Of a DNA stretch of 64,000 bases, positions 1 through 8,650 are shown piece after piece. Made by a program: the position numbers and the translations under genes. The stretch is from Acetobacter sp. UBA5411. Lineage in GTDB: Bacteria; Pseudomonadota; Alphaproteobacteria; Acetobacterales; Acetobacteraceae. The number at the start of each line of letters is the position of its first letter. The first letter of the stretch is position 1. Location of the stretch: positions 33,963-97,962 of the forward strand of contig NZ_DHNR01000009.1 of the NCBI RefSeq assembly GCF_002409645.1, in the 5' to 3' direction. The notes under the pieces are model-generated. The model searched no databases. It worked only from the letters and a program-made list of their open reading frames with translations, and was not told the origin of the DNA.

Positions 1-936
1 AATCAGACATCATCCAGCGAGGCGGACCCTAACCTGCGGCTGTATGAACTGGCCTACAACTGGACCAGTGCAGGCGGACATATCGACACGCGGATCGGCA
101 AGCTCGACCTGAGCCAAGACTTCATGGTCAGCACGACGGCGCAGACTTTCCTGAATGCGTCGTTTGGCTGGCCGATGCTGCCGAGTAACAACCTCTACGG
201 ACAGGGACCGGCTTCTCCCGTCGCCACGCCGGCAGTCCGTCTGCGGTACGCTTTCTCGAAAGGGTGGCAGGCCCAGCTCGCCGTGGCGGATGATAACGGC
301 ACCGGGGCAAAGTCTTTCATCAACAATACCGATCCATGGAACCAGAATCAGGATCCGGGCGGCACACATTTCAATTTCAAAACCGGTACGTTCGTGATCG
401 GTGAAGTTGCGCATAACGTCAATCACGATGGGAAGTCGGGGACATACAAGGCCGGCTTCTATGTCGATACCGGGCGCTTCCCGTTGCAGGCCAATCAGGA
501 TGTCAGTCGCCGTGGCAACTGGGAAGTCTATATGGTTATGGACCATACGCTCCTGAAGAATAGAGGAGCGGGCGAACTGCGCGGGTTCGTGCGGTGGGAA
601 TATACGGGGCTGGCCGACCGCAACCAGATTTCCTCTTCGCTGGATGCGGGCCTCGTTCTCGATGGTCCTTTTCATCGCTCCGGTGACAATGTCGGGATTG
701 GCTTTGGTTACGCGGCTCCCAGCCATTACCTGATGCTTCAGCGTCCGGATGGCTCGGAGCGGCATCACGGTAATGAATACCATCTGGAACTGACCTACGC
801 TGCTCAGGTTCTGCCGTGGCTTGTGGTGCAGCCGGATGTGCAGGGACTCATCAATCCCAGCGGCGGAGCTTATGACGACGGCAAGAAAGTTAAGTCCGCG
901 CTGATCTTCGGTCTGCACATGGATGCGTCTTTCTGA
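1..936 (+). CDS. oprB: Carbohydrate porin, OprB family (5' truncated by window edge)
   Basis: Outer-membrane beta-barrel porin for passive uptake of sugars. The frame is open from base 1, so the signal peptide and first strands lie outside the window; an internal ATG at 124 is not the true start. The segment FLNASFGWP is typical of OprB porins. The rest alternates polar and hydrophobic residues with many aromatics and Gly/Asn turns, as in a barrel. The protein ends in a C-terminal Phe (DASF), the usual signal for outer-membrane insertion. OprB-type porins are common in acetic acid bacteria beside periplasmic sugar oxidation. The family call is firm; the substrate cannot be read. Confidence 0.88.
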   Translation, partial: NQTSSSEADPNLRLYELAYNWTSAGGHIDTRIGKLDLSQDFMVSTTAQTFLNASFGWPMLPSNNLYGQGPASPVATPAVRLRYAFSKGWQAQLAVADDNGTGAKSFINNTDPWNQNQDPGGTHFNFKTGTFVIGEVAHNVNHDGKSGTYKAGFYVDTGRFPLQANQDVSRRGNWEVYMVMDHTLLKNRGAGELRGFVRWEYTGLADRNQISSSLDAGLVLDGPFHRSGDNVGIGFGYAAPSHYLMLQRPDGSERHHGNEYHLELTYAAQVLPWLVVQPDVQGLINPSGGAYDDGKKVKSALIFGLHMDASF

Positions 937-1032
937 TCATCGAAACCGCGGCAATGTTTTCCCGTGCTGTGCAGAGACGGACGTGATGTGGCACAAGGCG
1001 GTCCCTGATCTCGATAATGCGCAAGGAACGGC

Positions 1033-1953
1033 ATGATCACGCGCCTCTTTCCTGTCTGGGCCGTGCTGTTTTCTGGCGCGGCGCTTGTCTGGCCGACAGT
1101 TTTTACATCGTATGTCTGGGCCGTTACGTCTCTGCTGGCGTTCATCATGGTCACGATGGGCGTAACGCTTACGCCCGGTGACTTTCTCCGCATTGCGCGC
1201 AAGCCCAAGGCGGTTATTGCCGGGATCGGGCTGCATTACCTCGTGATGCCGTTGGCCGCGTGGCTGATCGCGACAATGCTGTCCATGCCGGAAGATCTGA
1301 AAACCGGCATGGTTCTGGTCGGCTGCGTCGCCAGCGGTACGGCGTCCAACGTCATCATCTATCTGGCAGGTGGCGATGTGGCGTTGTCAGTCAGTATCAG
1401 CATGGTCTCGACGCTGGTCGGGATTGTCGCAACGCCGCTGCTCACCCGCCTGTATCTGTCTGCCGATGTGGCCGTTGACAGCTGGGGGCTGTTTCGCAGC
1501 CTGCTGATGATCGTGGCGCTTCCGCTTGTCGGCGGACTGGCGATCAACACGTTCTTTCACAAGACGGTTCGACAGATTGAACCAGCTCTGCCAGTTGTGG
1601 CCATGCTGTCGATCCTACTTATCATTGCAAGCATTGTCGCCAGCGTGAAACCGTCGCTGGCAGCGGTTGGTCCGCTCGTGCTGGTCGGTGTCATTCTCCA
1701 CAATGCGACCGGTTTGCTCGGTGGCTACTGGGGCGGGCGTCTGCTGGGGTTTGATGAGGCGGTTTGCCGGACACTGGCCATTGAGGTTGGAATGCAGAAT
1801 TCCGGCCTCGCGGCGACGCTGGGACGGCTTTACTTCGCACCTCTCGCGGCCTTGCCGGGAGTGATCTTTTCAATCTGGCACAATATTTCCGGCTCCATTC
1901 TGGCGGGCTACTGGAATGCGCATCCGGCCAGAAAAAGAGCGGAAAATAACTGA
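1033..1953 (+). CDS. Bile acid:sodium symporter (BASS) family transporter
   Basis: Inner-membrane transporter of 306 residues with about nine or ten hydrophobic segments. The stretch VGCVASGTASNVIIYLAGG (about residues 96-114) matches the conserved Gly/Ser/Asn-rich region of BASS proteins, and LAIEVGMQNSGLAATL (about 249-264) matches the second conserved 'GMQNSGLA' signature. BASS members carry bile acids in animals; bacterial ones such as PanS move organic acids including ketopantoate. The length is normal for the family. It stands alone between the porin and a convergent minus-strand pair. Family call strong; the substrate is not readable. Confidence 0.87.
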   Translation: MITRLFPVWAVLFSGAALVWPTVFTSYVWAVTSLLAFIMVTMGVTLTPGDFLRIARKPKAVIAGIGLHYLVMPLAAWLIATMLSMPEDLKTGMVLVGCVASGTASNVIIYLAGGDVALSVSISMVSTLVGIVATPLLTRLYLSADVAVDSWGLFRSLLMIVALPLVGGLAINTFFHKTVRQIEPALPVVAMLSILLIIASIVASVKPSLAAVGPLVLVGVILHNATGLLGGYWGGRLLGFDEAVCRTLAIEVGMQNSGLAATLGRLYFAPLAALPGVIFSIWHNISGSILAGYWNAHPARKRAENN

Positions 1954-1975
1954 AAAAGTCGTGACTAACGCCGTT

Positions 1976-2701
1976 TTAGCGCAGGCCAAGCCCTGATTTC
2001 AGGCCCGCTACATCCGTCTGCATTTCAAATCCGGGATGACCGGGCTGAAAAAGCATGGATGATGAGAGTGGGCCTGTCACAACCGGATCAAAACCGGCCG
2101 CTTTTACAAGATCTTCCACACGCTGAACCGAAGCCACGTCATCTCCAGCTATTGGGATGGCCAGCCGGGGAGGCGTTCTGCCTGCCTCGGATGCCAGAAC
2201 ACTCATGTCGATAGAGTTGAAACCACGCACGATATGCGCGCCGGGGAAATAGCGCTGCGTGGTCAGTCCGGCACCGTCCTTGTCAGCAATGGAAGCGATA
2301 GAACCGTCACGGAACGGATAGAAATTGGTGGCGTCCAGAACGGTCTTGCCTTGAAGCAGAGGCGTCAGTTTTTGTCCGATGTCCGGAATGGCGCGATAGG
2401 GGACAGCAAGCAGCACGACCATTCCAAATTGGGCGGCCTCTTCGGGCGTGCCTGCGGAGGCGTTCGGTCCAAGGCTGGCGGCCAGTTCTTTGGCGTTGCG
2501 CATATTCTGAGCTGAAAACATCACCCGATAACCAGCTTTGATCCACAAACCACCAAGCGTGCTGGCGACATGGCCTGCTCCAATAATGCCGATTGTCGGG
2601 AGAGCATCTGCTGCACGGACATGCTTTCCGGTCGTGGTAAGACCGGAAACCACTGTCAGGCCAGCCAGAAGAACGTGACGTCTTTTCATGATCGGCATCA
2701 T
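1976..2701 (-). CDS. Tat-exported NAD(P)-binding Rossmann protein (F420-dependent-oxidoreductase-like)
   Basis: A 241-residue protein. The N-terminus has KRRHVLLAG followed by a hydrophobic stretch and a cleavage-like region before AADALPT, which looks like a twin-arginine signal. The mature part opens with GIIGAGHVASTLGGLW, a Rossmann nucleotide-binding loop of the NADP-oxidoreductase/F420-dependent reductase fold. An exported Rossmann protein is unusual. A known precedent is Zymomonas glucose-fructose oxidoreductase, exported by Tat with bound NADP. The start ATG (2699-2701) overlaps the stop of the upstream cupin gene (ATGA), so the two are translationally coupled; a second ATG follows directly. 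Substrate unknown. Confidence 0.75.
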   Translation of the reverse strand: MMPIMKRRHVLLAGLTVVSGLTTTGKHVRAADALPTIGIIGAGHVASTLGGLWIKAGYRVMFSAQNMRNAKELAASLGPNASAGTPEEAAQFGMVVLLAVPYRAIPDIGQKLTPLLQGKTVLDATNFYPFRDGSIASIADKDGAGLTTQRYFPGAHIVRGFNSIDMSVLASEAGRTPPRLAIPIAGDDVASVQRVEDLVKAAGFDPVVTGPLSSSMLFQPGHPGFEMQTDVAGLKSGLGLR

Positions 2702-3297
2702 CCGTTTCTCTCTCCACTATCCGGATTTTTGAGACCGAAAACGGGATCCGACTGAGGAAAGGGCAGGGTGGTCAGGCGGCTTAGCTGTTCGGGCGTAGGT
2801 GCCTGCCGGACAATGTCGAAGCTTTGTTCGGGGGGATACGCGCCGACCACAAGAAAATCATCATCCGAAGACAGTTTCATGTGCCCGGTTCCTGCTGGCA
2901 GCAGAGCAATATCGCCAGCACGGACTTCGACCTGTCGTCCATTGGGACCACCAAGCATCAGGTGCGCCGAGCCACCTGCAAAACCGAGCACTTCATGCCC
3001 TTCTGTATGATAGTGGTGAAAGGAATAGACCCCATTCCGCCATTGGGGTGGCCAACCGTTCTGCTCGAAAAGATTTTCAAAGTTTGCGGCAGGGTCTGGC
3101 CCGTCGATGGAAAGGGCATTGCGATAGAGAACGACCGGCAGTTTCTGGTTGTTCGGAACCCAGTCATTTTTCTGAAGCAGAAAACTTTCGGTTCTGACAG
3201 GTGTGGCGGCTGCCGCTGACCGCACACCGCCTTTCCCCAAGGAAAGGCCCATTCCCGCCAGAATGGAATTGAAGACACGCCGTTCCATGTCGGTCAC
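2698..3297 (-). CDS. Tat-signal cupin-domain protein (YjlB-like)
   Basis: A 199-residue protein with MERRVFNSILAG near the N-terminus, resembling a twin-arginine signal with a hydrophobic core and AAAATP cleavage region. The mature part carries cupin motif 1 in HHYHTEGHEVLGFAGG (about residues 92-107) and motif 2 near GDIALLPAGTGHMKL (about 127-141), giving the expected metal-binding His/Glu/His set. The PNNQKLPVVLYR segment resembles the YjlB cupin group. Its stop codon overlaps the start of the downstream Rossmann protein. Paired Tat-type signals on both suggest they act together in the periplasm. Reaction unknown. Confidence 0.75.
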   Translation of the reverse strand: MTDMERRVFNSILAGMGLSLGKGGVRSAAAATPVRTESFLLQKNDWVPNNQKLPVVLYRNALSIDGPDPAANFENLFEQNGWPPQWRNGVYSFHHYHTEGHEVLGFAGGSAHLMLGGPNGRQVEVRAGDIALLPAGTGHMKLSSDDDFLVVGAYPPEQSFDIVRQAPTPEQLSRLTTLPFPQSDPVFGLKNPDSGERNG

Positions 3298-3397
3298 TCC
3301 CGCTCTGAATCCGGAACGCCAACATGACGCGCTCAGTTCATGGCCACCAAATCAAATAATATTGTCAGGCGGGAGCGGGCTGAGACTGACTGCGGGC

Positions 3398-4768
3398 TTA
3401 GCCCTGTTTGACTTCGCCGGGCGTTTCGTGCGGGCGGGGAGTGATGGGAACGCTTTTCGGATCGATATTGCGCAGGAAGCGTTCCGCCAGAGCACCGTAA
3501 AGCGGCTGTTTGCAGATCATCTTGGAAACACCGAAAGCCAGAAACGAGCTGGCGAGCAGGGCAAGCGTCACCTGCTGATTGTCGCACATTTCCATGACGA
3601 TCACGGTCGCTGTCAGTGGAGCCTGCACGACTGCAGAGAAATACGCCACTGTGCCGAGGAGAACCACTGCACCGGGCGTCGTATGCGGCAGGAACTGGGC
3701 GACCCAGCCGCCCATGCCCGCGCCCACGGACAGGGAAGGCGCGAACAGTCCACCAGGAATGCCGGAGCAGTAGGATACGATGGTGGCGATGAATTTCAGC
3801 ACGAAATAGGAGGCAGGATAATGCTCTTCGCCGTGGATGATCGAGCGGGCCTGTGAATAGCCGGTGCCGTAAGTCATGCCGCCGGACGCCAGTCCGATGA
3901 GCGCCAGCACAAAGCCGCACAGGGCTGCGAAGGCAATTGGACGCTCAGCCACAAAACGTCCGGCTCGACCCGGCAAACCCTTGGAAGCGCGAATCAGAAT
4001 GGCGGAAAAAGAGCCGCCGGTTACGCCTCCAAGGAGCCCGCAGGCGATCACTGCCAGCCAGCTTACACCAAGCGGCACAACGGAATCCGTGTGTCCGAAG
4101 TAGCTATAGTTGCCCATCAGTGCGATTGCCGTGACACCGGCCAGCACCACACCCGCAAGAACCACACCGCTGGTTCGCTGTTCGAAGGAGTGGGCGAGTT
4201 CCTCAATCCCGAACACGATACCGGCCAGCGGCGTATTGAAAGCGGCGGCCACACCGGCAGCGCCACCCGTCAGTACGAGTGCACGGCGTGATACGAGCTC
4301 TCCCATATTGAGATACCGCCCTACGGCGTTCATGATGGCGGCACCGATCTGTACGGTCGGTCCTTCACGGCCGATAGACGCGCCTGCCACAAGCCCAAGA
4401 CAGGTCAGCCCGACCTTGGCCGCAGCGATCCTCAGCGAGAGAATACGATCCACAAGCTTCTGGTCGGAAAGATGCATACAGGCGATTGCCTGCGGAATGC
4501 CGGAGCCCTGTGCGCCGCGGAAAAAGGTGCGTGTCAGCCATATAGATAGTGCCAGCCCGCCGGGTGTGACGATCAGCATCAGCCAGGGACTATAGGAGAT
4601 GATGAGATTGCGCAGATGCGCGGCCTGATCAGCAAGCGTCGCAAAAGTGATGGCTGCTAGCCCGACGATAATCGAGCCACCCCAGAATATCAGTTTCCGT
4701 CGCCATTCAGCCGTAGTGATGCGGGCTGTATCGCGGAAATGTCGGATGCGGCCGGAGTGGGAAGCCAT
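3398..4768 (-). CDS. ClC-type chloride channel/transporter
   Basis: Integral membrane protein of 456 residues, near the usual length for a bacterial ClC without CBS domains. The three anion-selectivity signatures are present in order: GSGIPQ (about residues 90-95), GREGPTVQIGAAI (about 132-144, with the gating Glu) and GGLFAPSLSVGAGMGG (about 340-355). Bacterial ClC proteins exchange Cl- for H+ or act as channels, helping acid resistance, which would suit an acid-producing host. The gene is separated from the cupin pair by about 100 bp and from the CDF genes by about 150 bp. Whether it is a channel or an antiporter cannot be decided here. Confidence 0.92.
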   Translation of the reverse strand: MASHSGRIRHFRDTARITTAEWRRKLIFWGGSIIVGLAAITFATLADQAAHLRNLIISYSPWLMLIVTPGGLALSIWLTRTFFRGAQGSGIPQAIACMHLSDQKLVDRILSLRIAAAKVGLTCLGLVAGASIGREGPTVQIGAAIMNAVGRYLNMGELVSRRALVLTGGAAGVAAAFNTPLAGIVFGIEELAHSFEQRTSGVVLAGVVLAGVTAIALMGNYSYFGHTDSVVPLGVSWLAVIACGLLGGVTGGSFSAILIRASKGLPGRAGRFVAERPIAFAALCGFVLALIGLASGGMTYGTGYSQARSIIHGEEHYPASYFVLKFIATIVSYCSGIPGGLFAPSLSVGAGMGGWVAQFLPHTTPGAVVLLGTVAYFSAVVQAPLTATVIVMEMCDNQQVTLALLASSFLAFGVSKMICKQPLYGALAERFLRNIDPKSVPITPRPHETPGEVKQG

Positions 4769-4916
4769 CGTGTATTAGTCAACTCATGTCTTGCGGCAGA
4801 AGTCCGGGTTCGACTCTACACAGTAAAAGGTCTTCGTCAGGGCTTACGCCCGACGCCTGCCTATTCCAAGCGCAAACCCACCCAATGGTTCCATTCCGGC
4901 AAGCCGGTGTGAGATT

Positions 4917-5849
4917 TTAATAACACCTTGTGGCGTGTGCGAGGACAATACCGCTGTTCTTGGCCTTGTGTTCCGGTTCGACGTGAATGTTGATCACGCA
5001 GCGTCCAAGCTCATTGCGGAGACCTGCTTCGATGCGGTCGCAGATATCGTGCACGACAGCGACCGTCATGGTGCCCGGGACCACCAGATGAAACTCGATG
5101 AAGGTGATTGCTCCGACTTCGCGGATGCGGATGTCATGCGCCTCAAGAGCGCCGATGGCTTTTTCCGCGATGACCTCGTTGAGCTTGGCCAGCGTCGCTG
5201 AGTCAGGGGCCTCATCCATCAGGCCAGAGACGGATTGACGCAGCATCTCCCAGCCCACTCGAAGGACGTTGACGGCGATGAGCGCCGCAATGGCCGGATC
5301 GAGCCAGTGCCATCCGGTGAGCGGGATCAGGGCAAGCCCCGCCACCAGACCAAACCCGGTCCAGACATCGGAAAGCACGTGCTGACCACCGGCGACCAGT
5401 GCAGGAGAGCGGATACGCCGACCGATGCGGAGCATGGTCAGACCCCATGCCAGATTGACGGCGGTGGCTACGCCATTCAGAGCTAGCCCGAACCACGGAG
5501 CGCCAACATTCTGGGGGTGGACAAAACCTTCGTATGATTCACGGGCGATCAGGAGTGCGGTCACCAGCACCATGGCGCTCTCGATGATCGCTGAGAGATA
5601 CTCCGCCTTGTAATGTCCGTAGGTGTGATTGTCGTCCGCGGGTCTTTCCGCGAGATGAATCGCCCACAGTCCACCGATTGCGGCAGCGACATTGATGACG
5701 GTTTCAAGAGCATCAGATTTCAGGGCGATGCTGCCTGACACCGACCATGCGGCATATTTCAGTCCGAGAGCGACAAGACTGACGCCGAGACTGACCCACG
5801 CAATCAGGTTCTTGCGCCGCTCGATCGTCTGCCCTTCCGATTCAGACAC
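4917..5849 (-). CDS. Cation diffusion facilitator (CDF) metal exporter
   Basis: A 310-residue inner-membrane divalent-metal/H+ antiporter of the CDF family. Transmembrane segments fill roughly the first 210 residues and a cytoplasmic ferredoxin-like domain ends the protein (FIEFHLVVPGTMTVAVVHDI). PADDNHTYGHYKAE is the conserved loop after TM2, and QHVLSDVWT holds the TM5 HxxxD metal site. In TM2 the sequence is LKSDALETVINV, where FieF has Asp at both metal positions; this belongs to the LKSDALE-type branch, so metal preference may differ. It starts with GTG inside the end of the His-rich CDF gene (8-bp overlap), so the two are coupled. Confidence 0.9.
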   Translation of the reverse strand: MSESEGQTIERRKNLIAWVSLGVSLVALGLKYAAWSVSGSIALKSDALETVINVAAAIGGLWAIHLAERPADDNHTYGHYKAEYLSAIIESAMVLVTALLIARESYEGFVHPQNVGAPWFGLALNGVATAVNLAWGLTMLRIGRRIRSPALVAGGQHVLSDVWTGFGLVAGLALIPLTGWHWLDPAIAALIAVNVLRVGWEMLRQSVSGLMDEAPDSATLAKLNEVIAEKAIGALEAHDIRIREVGAITFIEFHLVVPGTMTVAVVHDICDRIEAGLRNELGRCVINIHVEPEHKAKNSGIVLAHATRCY

Positions 5850-6915
5850 GGTCTGCCCCTACGCAGTTGACGTTACACGCTTCGGTTTCAATCTGGATGG
5901 TCGTATGGATGATGCCAAAGCGTGTGCGCAGCATTTCATTGGCAGAGTCCAGAATTCTCTGATCATTTCCGTCATCGGTCGTCCGGACCAGATGCGCTGT
6001 CAGGGCTGTTTCCGTGGTGCTCATCGCCCAGACATGCAGGTCGTGCAGGTCGGTGACACCGGGAAGGGCGCGGAAGAACTCATCAATTTCGTTCATGTCG
6101 ATCCCCTTGGGGACCGCATCGAGCGCCATATCGAGCGAATCCCGCAGCAACGACCACGTTGTCAGGACAATCAGCGCTGAAATGAGCAGACTGATGGCCG
6201 GATCAAGCCATTGCAGCCCCGTCAGCAGGACCAGCCCGCCAGTTATGACCACGGCCAGCGACGCCAGCGCATCGGTCGCCATATGCAGGAAAGCCCCGCG
6301 AATATTGAGGTCGTTCTTCTGCCCCTTCATGAGCAGAAGCGCTGTGCCGCCATTCACGAGAATACCGAGAGCCGCCACGACCATGACAGTCCAGCCGGAA
6401 ACGGTTTCCGTGGGATAAAGCAGCCGCAGAACGGCTTCCCATGCGATGCCGCCGGTGACCAGAAGCAGGATCACGGCATTGGAAAGCGCTGCAAGAATGG
6501 AGGAGCGACGCAGCCCATAGGTATAGCGCGCCGTCGGGCTTTTTCTCGCAAGGCTGTGGGCCAGCCAGGCGGCTCCCAGCGCGAGAATGTCGGACAAGTT
6601 GTGTCCGGCATCGGCCAGCAGCGCGAGGGAGTGTGAGAGAACACCCCATATGGCTTCAATCACCAGATAGGCGCTGTTGAGCACCATGCTGATGGCGAAA
6701 ATCCCACCGAACGTATCAGGCGCATGATGATGGTGGCCGAAAAGACCGTGATCATGGTCGTGATGATCATCGTGTGCGTGGTCGTGTCCATGATCATGCC
6801 CGCTGCAACTGCTCCCATGATGATCGTGAGCATGCGCTGAATGGTCGTGATCCGTGTGATCATCATGGCTGTGATCATGGTCGTGGGTGTCGTGCGAACA
6901 CTCTGAGCCGTGCAT
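5842..6915 (-). CDS. CzcD-like CDF zinc/cobalt exporter with a long His-rich N-terminus
   Basis: A 357-residue CDF transporter. Roughly the first 68 residues are almost wholly His, Asp, Gly, Ser and Ala (runs such as HDHDHSHDDHTDHDH), a likely cytoplasmic metal-binding tail. The membrane domain follows, with LLADAGHNLSDILAL (the HxxxD of TM2) and HMATDALASLAVV (the TM5 HxxxD), the zinc-type site set. A C-terminal domain follows (DLHVWAMSTTETALTAHLV). It precedes the second CDF gene with an 8-bp overlap. CzcD-type proteins export Zn2+, Co2+ or Cd2+. The His-rich tail is encoded by near-repetitive DNA (gatcatg/cgtgatc words). Confidence 0.92.
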   Translation of the reverse strand: MHGSECSHDTHDHDHSHDDHTDHDHSAHAHDHHGSSCSGHDHGHDHAHDDHHDHDHGLFGHHHHAPDTFGGIFAISMVLNSAYLVIEAIWGVLSHSLALLADAGHNLSDILALGAAWLAHSLARKSPTARYTYGLRRSSILAALSNAVILLLVTGGIAWEAVLRLLYPTETVSGWTVMVVAALGILVNGGTALLLMKGQKNDLNIRGAFLHMATDALASLAVVITGGLVLLTGLQWLDPAISLLISALIVLTTWSLLRDSLDMALDAVPKGIDMNEIDEFFRALPGVTDLHDLHVWAMSTTETALTAHLVRTTDDGNDQRILDSANEMLRTRFGIIHTTIQIETEACNVNCVGADRV

Positions 6916-6947
6916 GGAAGCATCGCCCCCGTTTTTCTCTGGCGGGG

Positions 6948-7652
6948 TCAGGAGCAGAGATCCTTCATGCTCTCGGACGGAAGGCTCACATTTTTTGCCT
7001 TCAGTACATCACGCACAATACGCAGAGATTGCGCCAGAACTTCGTCGGCAGTCAGCGTGTCCGTCTCGATCTTGATAGCGTCCTCCGCCATACGCAAAGG
7101 GGCTGAGGCGCGGGTGCTGTCGGCGTGGTCTCGCTCAATGAGCGCGATTTCAACGGTGCGTACACGCTGGTCCCGGTCAGACGCGTCATCAGTGCCGCCG
7201 TTCTGGATGTAGCGTCGGACAGCGCGGGCATATGGGCTGGCGGTGATGAAGAGCTTTACATCGGCATCCGGAAAAATGACCGTGCCAATATCGCGGCCAT
7301 CGAGCACGGCACCATTCTTGCGCGCAAACAGGCGCTGCATGTCGACAAGAGCCTGACGAACGGCATTGTCGCGTGCAACAAGGGAGGCAGCTGCATCGAC
7401 ATCCGGTGTGCGAAGATCAGTGCGTTTCAGGTCAGCCAGCGACAGACCGCGTGCGATACTTTCTCCGGACGTTGAAGCGGGATCAAGCCCGGCATTGATC
7501 ATCAGTCGCGCCACGGCCCGATACAGCAGGCCGGTATCGAGATGTGGCAACCCCAGAGCTTCAGCCAGACGCTTGGAAAGGGTGCCTTTTCCGGCCGCTG
7601 CCGGACCATCCACAGCAATGATGGGCGCCGATCCTGTCACCGGTCTTGTCAT
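6948..7652 (-). CDS. cmk: Cytidylate kinase
   Basis: CMP/dCMP kinase of 234 residues, which uses ATP to convert (d)CMP to (d)CDP in pyrimidine salvage and DNA precursor supply. The P-loop is VDGPAAAGKGTLSKRLAE (about residues 14-31), and LPHLDTGLLYRAVA is the typical second motif. VLDGRDIGTVIFPDADVKLFITAS is the central NMP-binding signature of the family. The length is normal. In many bacteria rpsA follows cmk; here the downstream neighbour is the CDF pair, about 30 bp away. Identification is secure. Confidence 0.95.
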   Translation of the reverse strand: MTRPVTGSAPIIAVDGPAAAGKGTLSKRLAEALGLPHLDTGLLYRAVARLMINAGLDPASTSGESIARGLSLADLKRTDLRTPDVDAAASLVARDNAVRQALVDMQRLFARKNGAVLDGRDIGTVIFPDADVKLFITASPYARAVRRYIQNGGTDDASDRDQRVRTVEIALIERDHADSTRASAPLRMAEDAIKIETDTLTADEVLAQSLRIVRDVLKAKNVSLPSESMKDLCS

Positions 7653-7881
7653 GGAGAAACATCCTTTGATCTGGTGCTGCTTTGTGGCGCGATACGCGGA
7701 CAGGACTCTGGCGTCAATCTGCCTGTGAAACGGCGAGCCGCCTTCGTGGTGCGTTTATATCGAGGCTTTTTCGCTGCTGCCACGTTGAAATCAGAATTTT
7801 TGAGCGATCAGCTCAGAAGAGCGTCGTTCAATTGAAACTACGATGTCAGAGACCACATGAGGTGCAGACAGGGAGAGGCGT

Positions 7882-8082
7882 GTGGGACGTACACTGATAA
7901 CCGTTGGTCTGGCGATTGTTCTGGTCGGAGTGTTGTGGCCTTATCTCCACAAACTGCCGATTGGACGACTGCCGGGTGATATTCTGATCAGACGTCAAAA
8001 TTTTACCCTGTATATGCCGCTCGCAACCGGACTTGTTCTGAGTGTTCTGCTGTCCTTCATCCTCTGGCTTGTAAGGCGCTGA
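7882..8082 (+). CDS. DUF2905 small membrane protein
   Basis: A 66-residue protein with two hydrophobic segments (about residues 5-22 and 44-64) separated by the conserved stretch IGRLPGDILIRRQNFTLYMP, which is characteristic of DUF2905. The start is GTG with a good GGGAGAGG ribosome site just upstream. Function unknown; family members are small inner-membrane proteins with no known reaction. It lies alone between cmk (divergent) and a lipoprotein gene. Confidence 0.85.
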   Translation: MGRTLITVGLAIVLVGVLWPYLHKLPIGRLPGDILIRRQNFTLYMPLATGLVLSVLLSFILWLVRR

Positions 8083-8191
8083 TCTCTGGTCGGAGCGAGG
8101 AAGGGCTGATAGGGATAAACAGGCAGACAAGAGACCGATTTTCAGGTTGGGAAGACAATATGATGATCGCCAGCGATCATGGCCTGTCACG

Positions 8192-8602
8192 ATGAGCAGT
8201 GAAGATGCAAAAAGCGCGACTACCTGCGTGACAAAAGTTTGGCCGTGGCGCTTTCGCTGGCGGGCTCTCGCCTTGTGTGGCGCTCTGGCGGCCTGTCAGG
8301 CATCGCCGGTCGTCAGCACCAAACCGACGCCTCATACATTGGTGTATAGCTACATGATGGCGCATGGCATGGCGCGTGGAGCCGTGATGTCAGGTGGGAT
8401 AACACCCCGCAGGCTCACTGAAATCATCGTACTGGATCATGAGGCGTTACTGGCCGTTGCACGGGAAGAATCGTTGCCGAGTGAGAGCAACATGCGGGCG
8501 GCTAACAAGGCGATCGAGCAGTTGATCGCAACGACGACGCCGGTAGATGGTGCGCCGACCTCTCCGTCATCCGACACAAAATCGGCCGCCGGAGGGCCGT
8601 GA
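8192..8602 (+). CDS. Putative lipoprotein of unknown function
   Basis: A small protein of 136 residues from the ATG at 8192; a TTG start 45 bp earlier is possible. After a positively charged stretch (WPWRFRWR) comes a hydrophobic run ending in LAAC, a lipobox with the acylated Cys at about residue 35. The mature part is short, helix-rich (MMAHGMARGAVMSGG, REESLPSESNMRAANKAIEQL) and ends in a Ser/Thr/Pro-rich tail. I do not recognise the family. The gene ends four bases before a strong terminator hairpin. Confidence 0.65.
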   Translation: MSSEDAKSATTCVTKVWPWRFRWRALALCGALAACQASPVVSTKPTPHTLVYSYMMAHGMARGAVMSGGITPRRLTEIIVLDHEALLAVAREESLPSESNMRAANKAIEQLIATTTPVDGAPTSPSSDTKSAAGGP

Positions 8603-8605
8603 AGC

Positions 8606-8638
8606 GTATCAGTGAGAAAAGGTTTTTCTCACTGATAC
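8606..8638. terminator. Bidirectional Rho-independent terminator
   Basis: A perfect 15-bp inverted repeat: GTATCAGTGAGAAAA at 8606-8620, a 3-base loop, and TTTTCTCACTGATAC at 8624-8638. Runs of A on one arm and T on the other give a U-rich end on either strand. It sits in the 48-bp gap between the convergent lipoprotein gene and secF and would serve both. Confidence 0.85.
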
Positions 8639-8650
8639 TGCAATATTCTC

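Noticed and set aside
6740..6900. Dense GATCATG-like words that could be a CRISPR array or DNA repeat element
   Set aside because: Spacing is irregular and in step with codons for His and Asp; explained by the protein sequence.
6660..6923. Met/Ile/Thr-rich minus-strand frame over the His-rich CDF tail
   Set aside because: It is the shifted frame of the repetitive CAT/GAT/CAC codons encoding the His/Asp tail.
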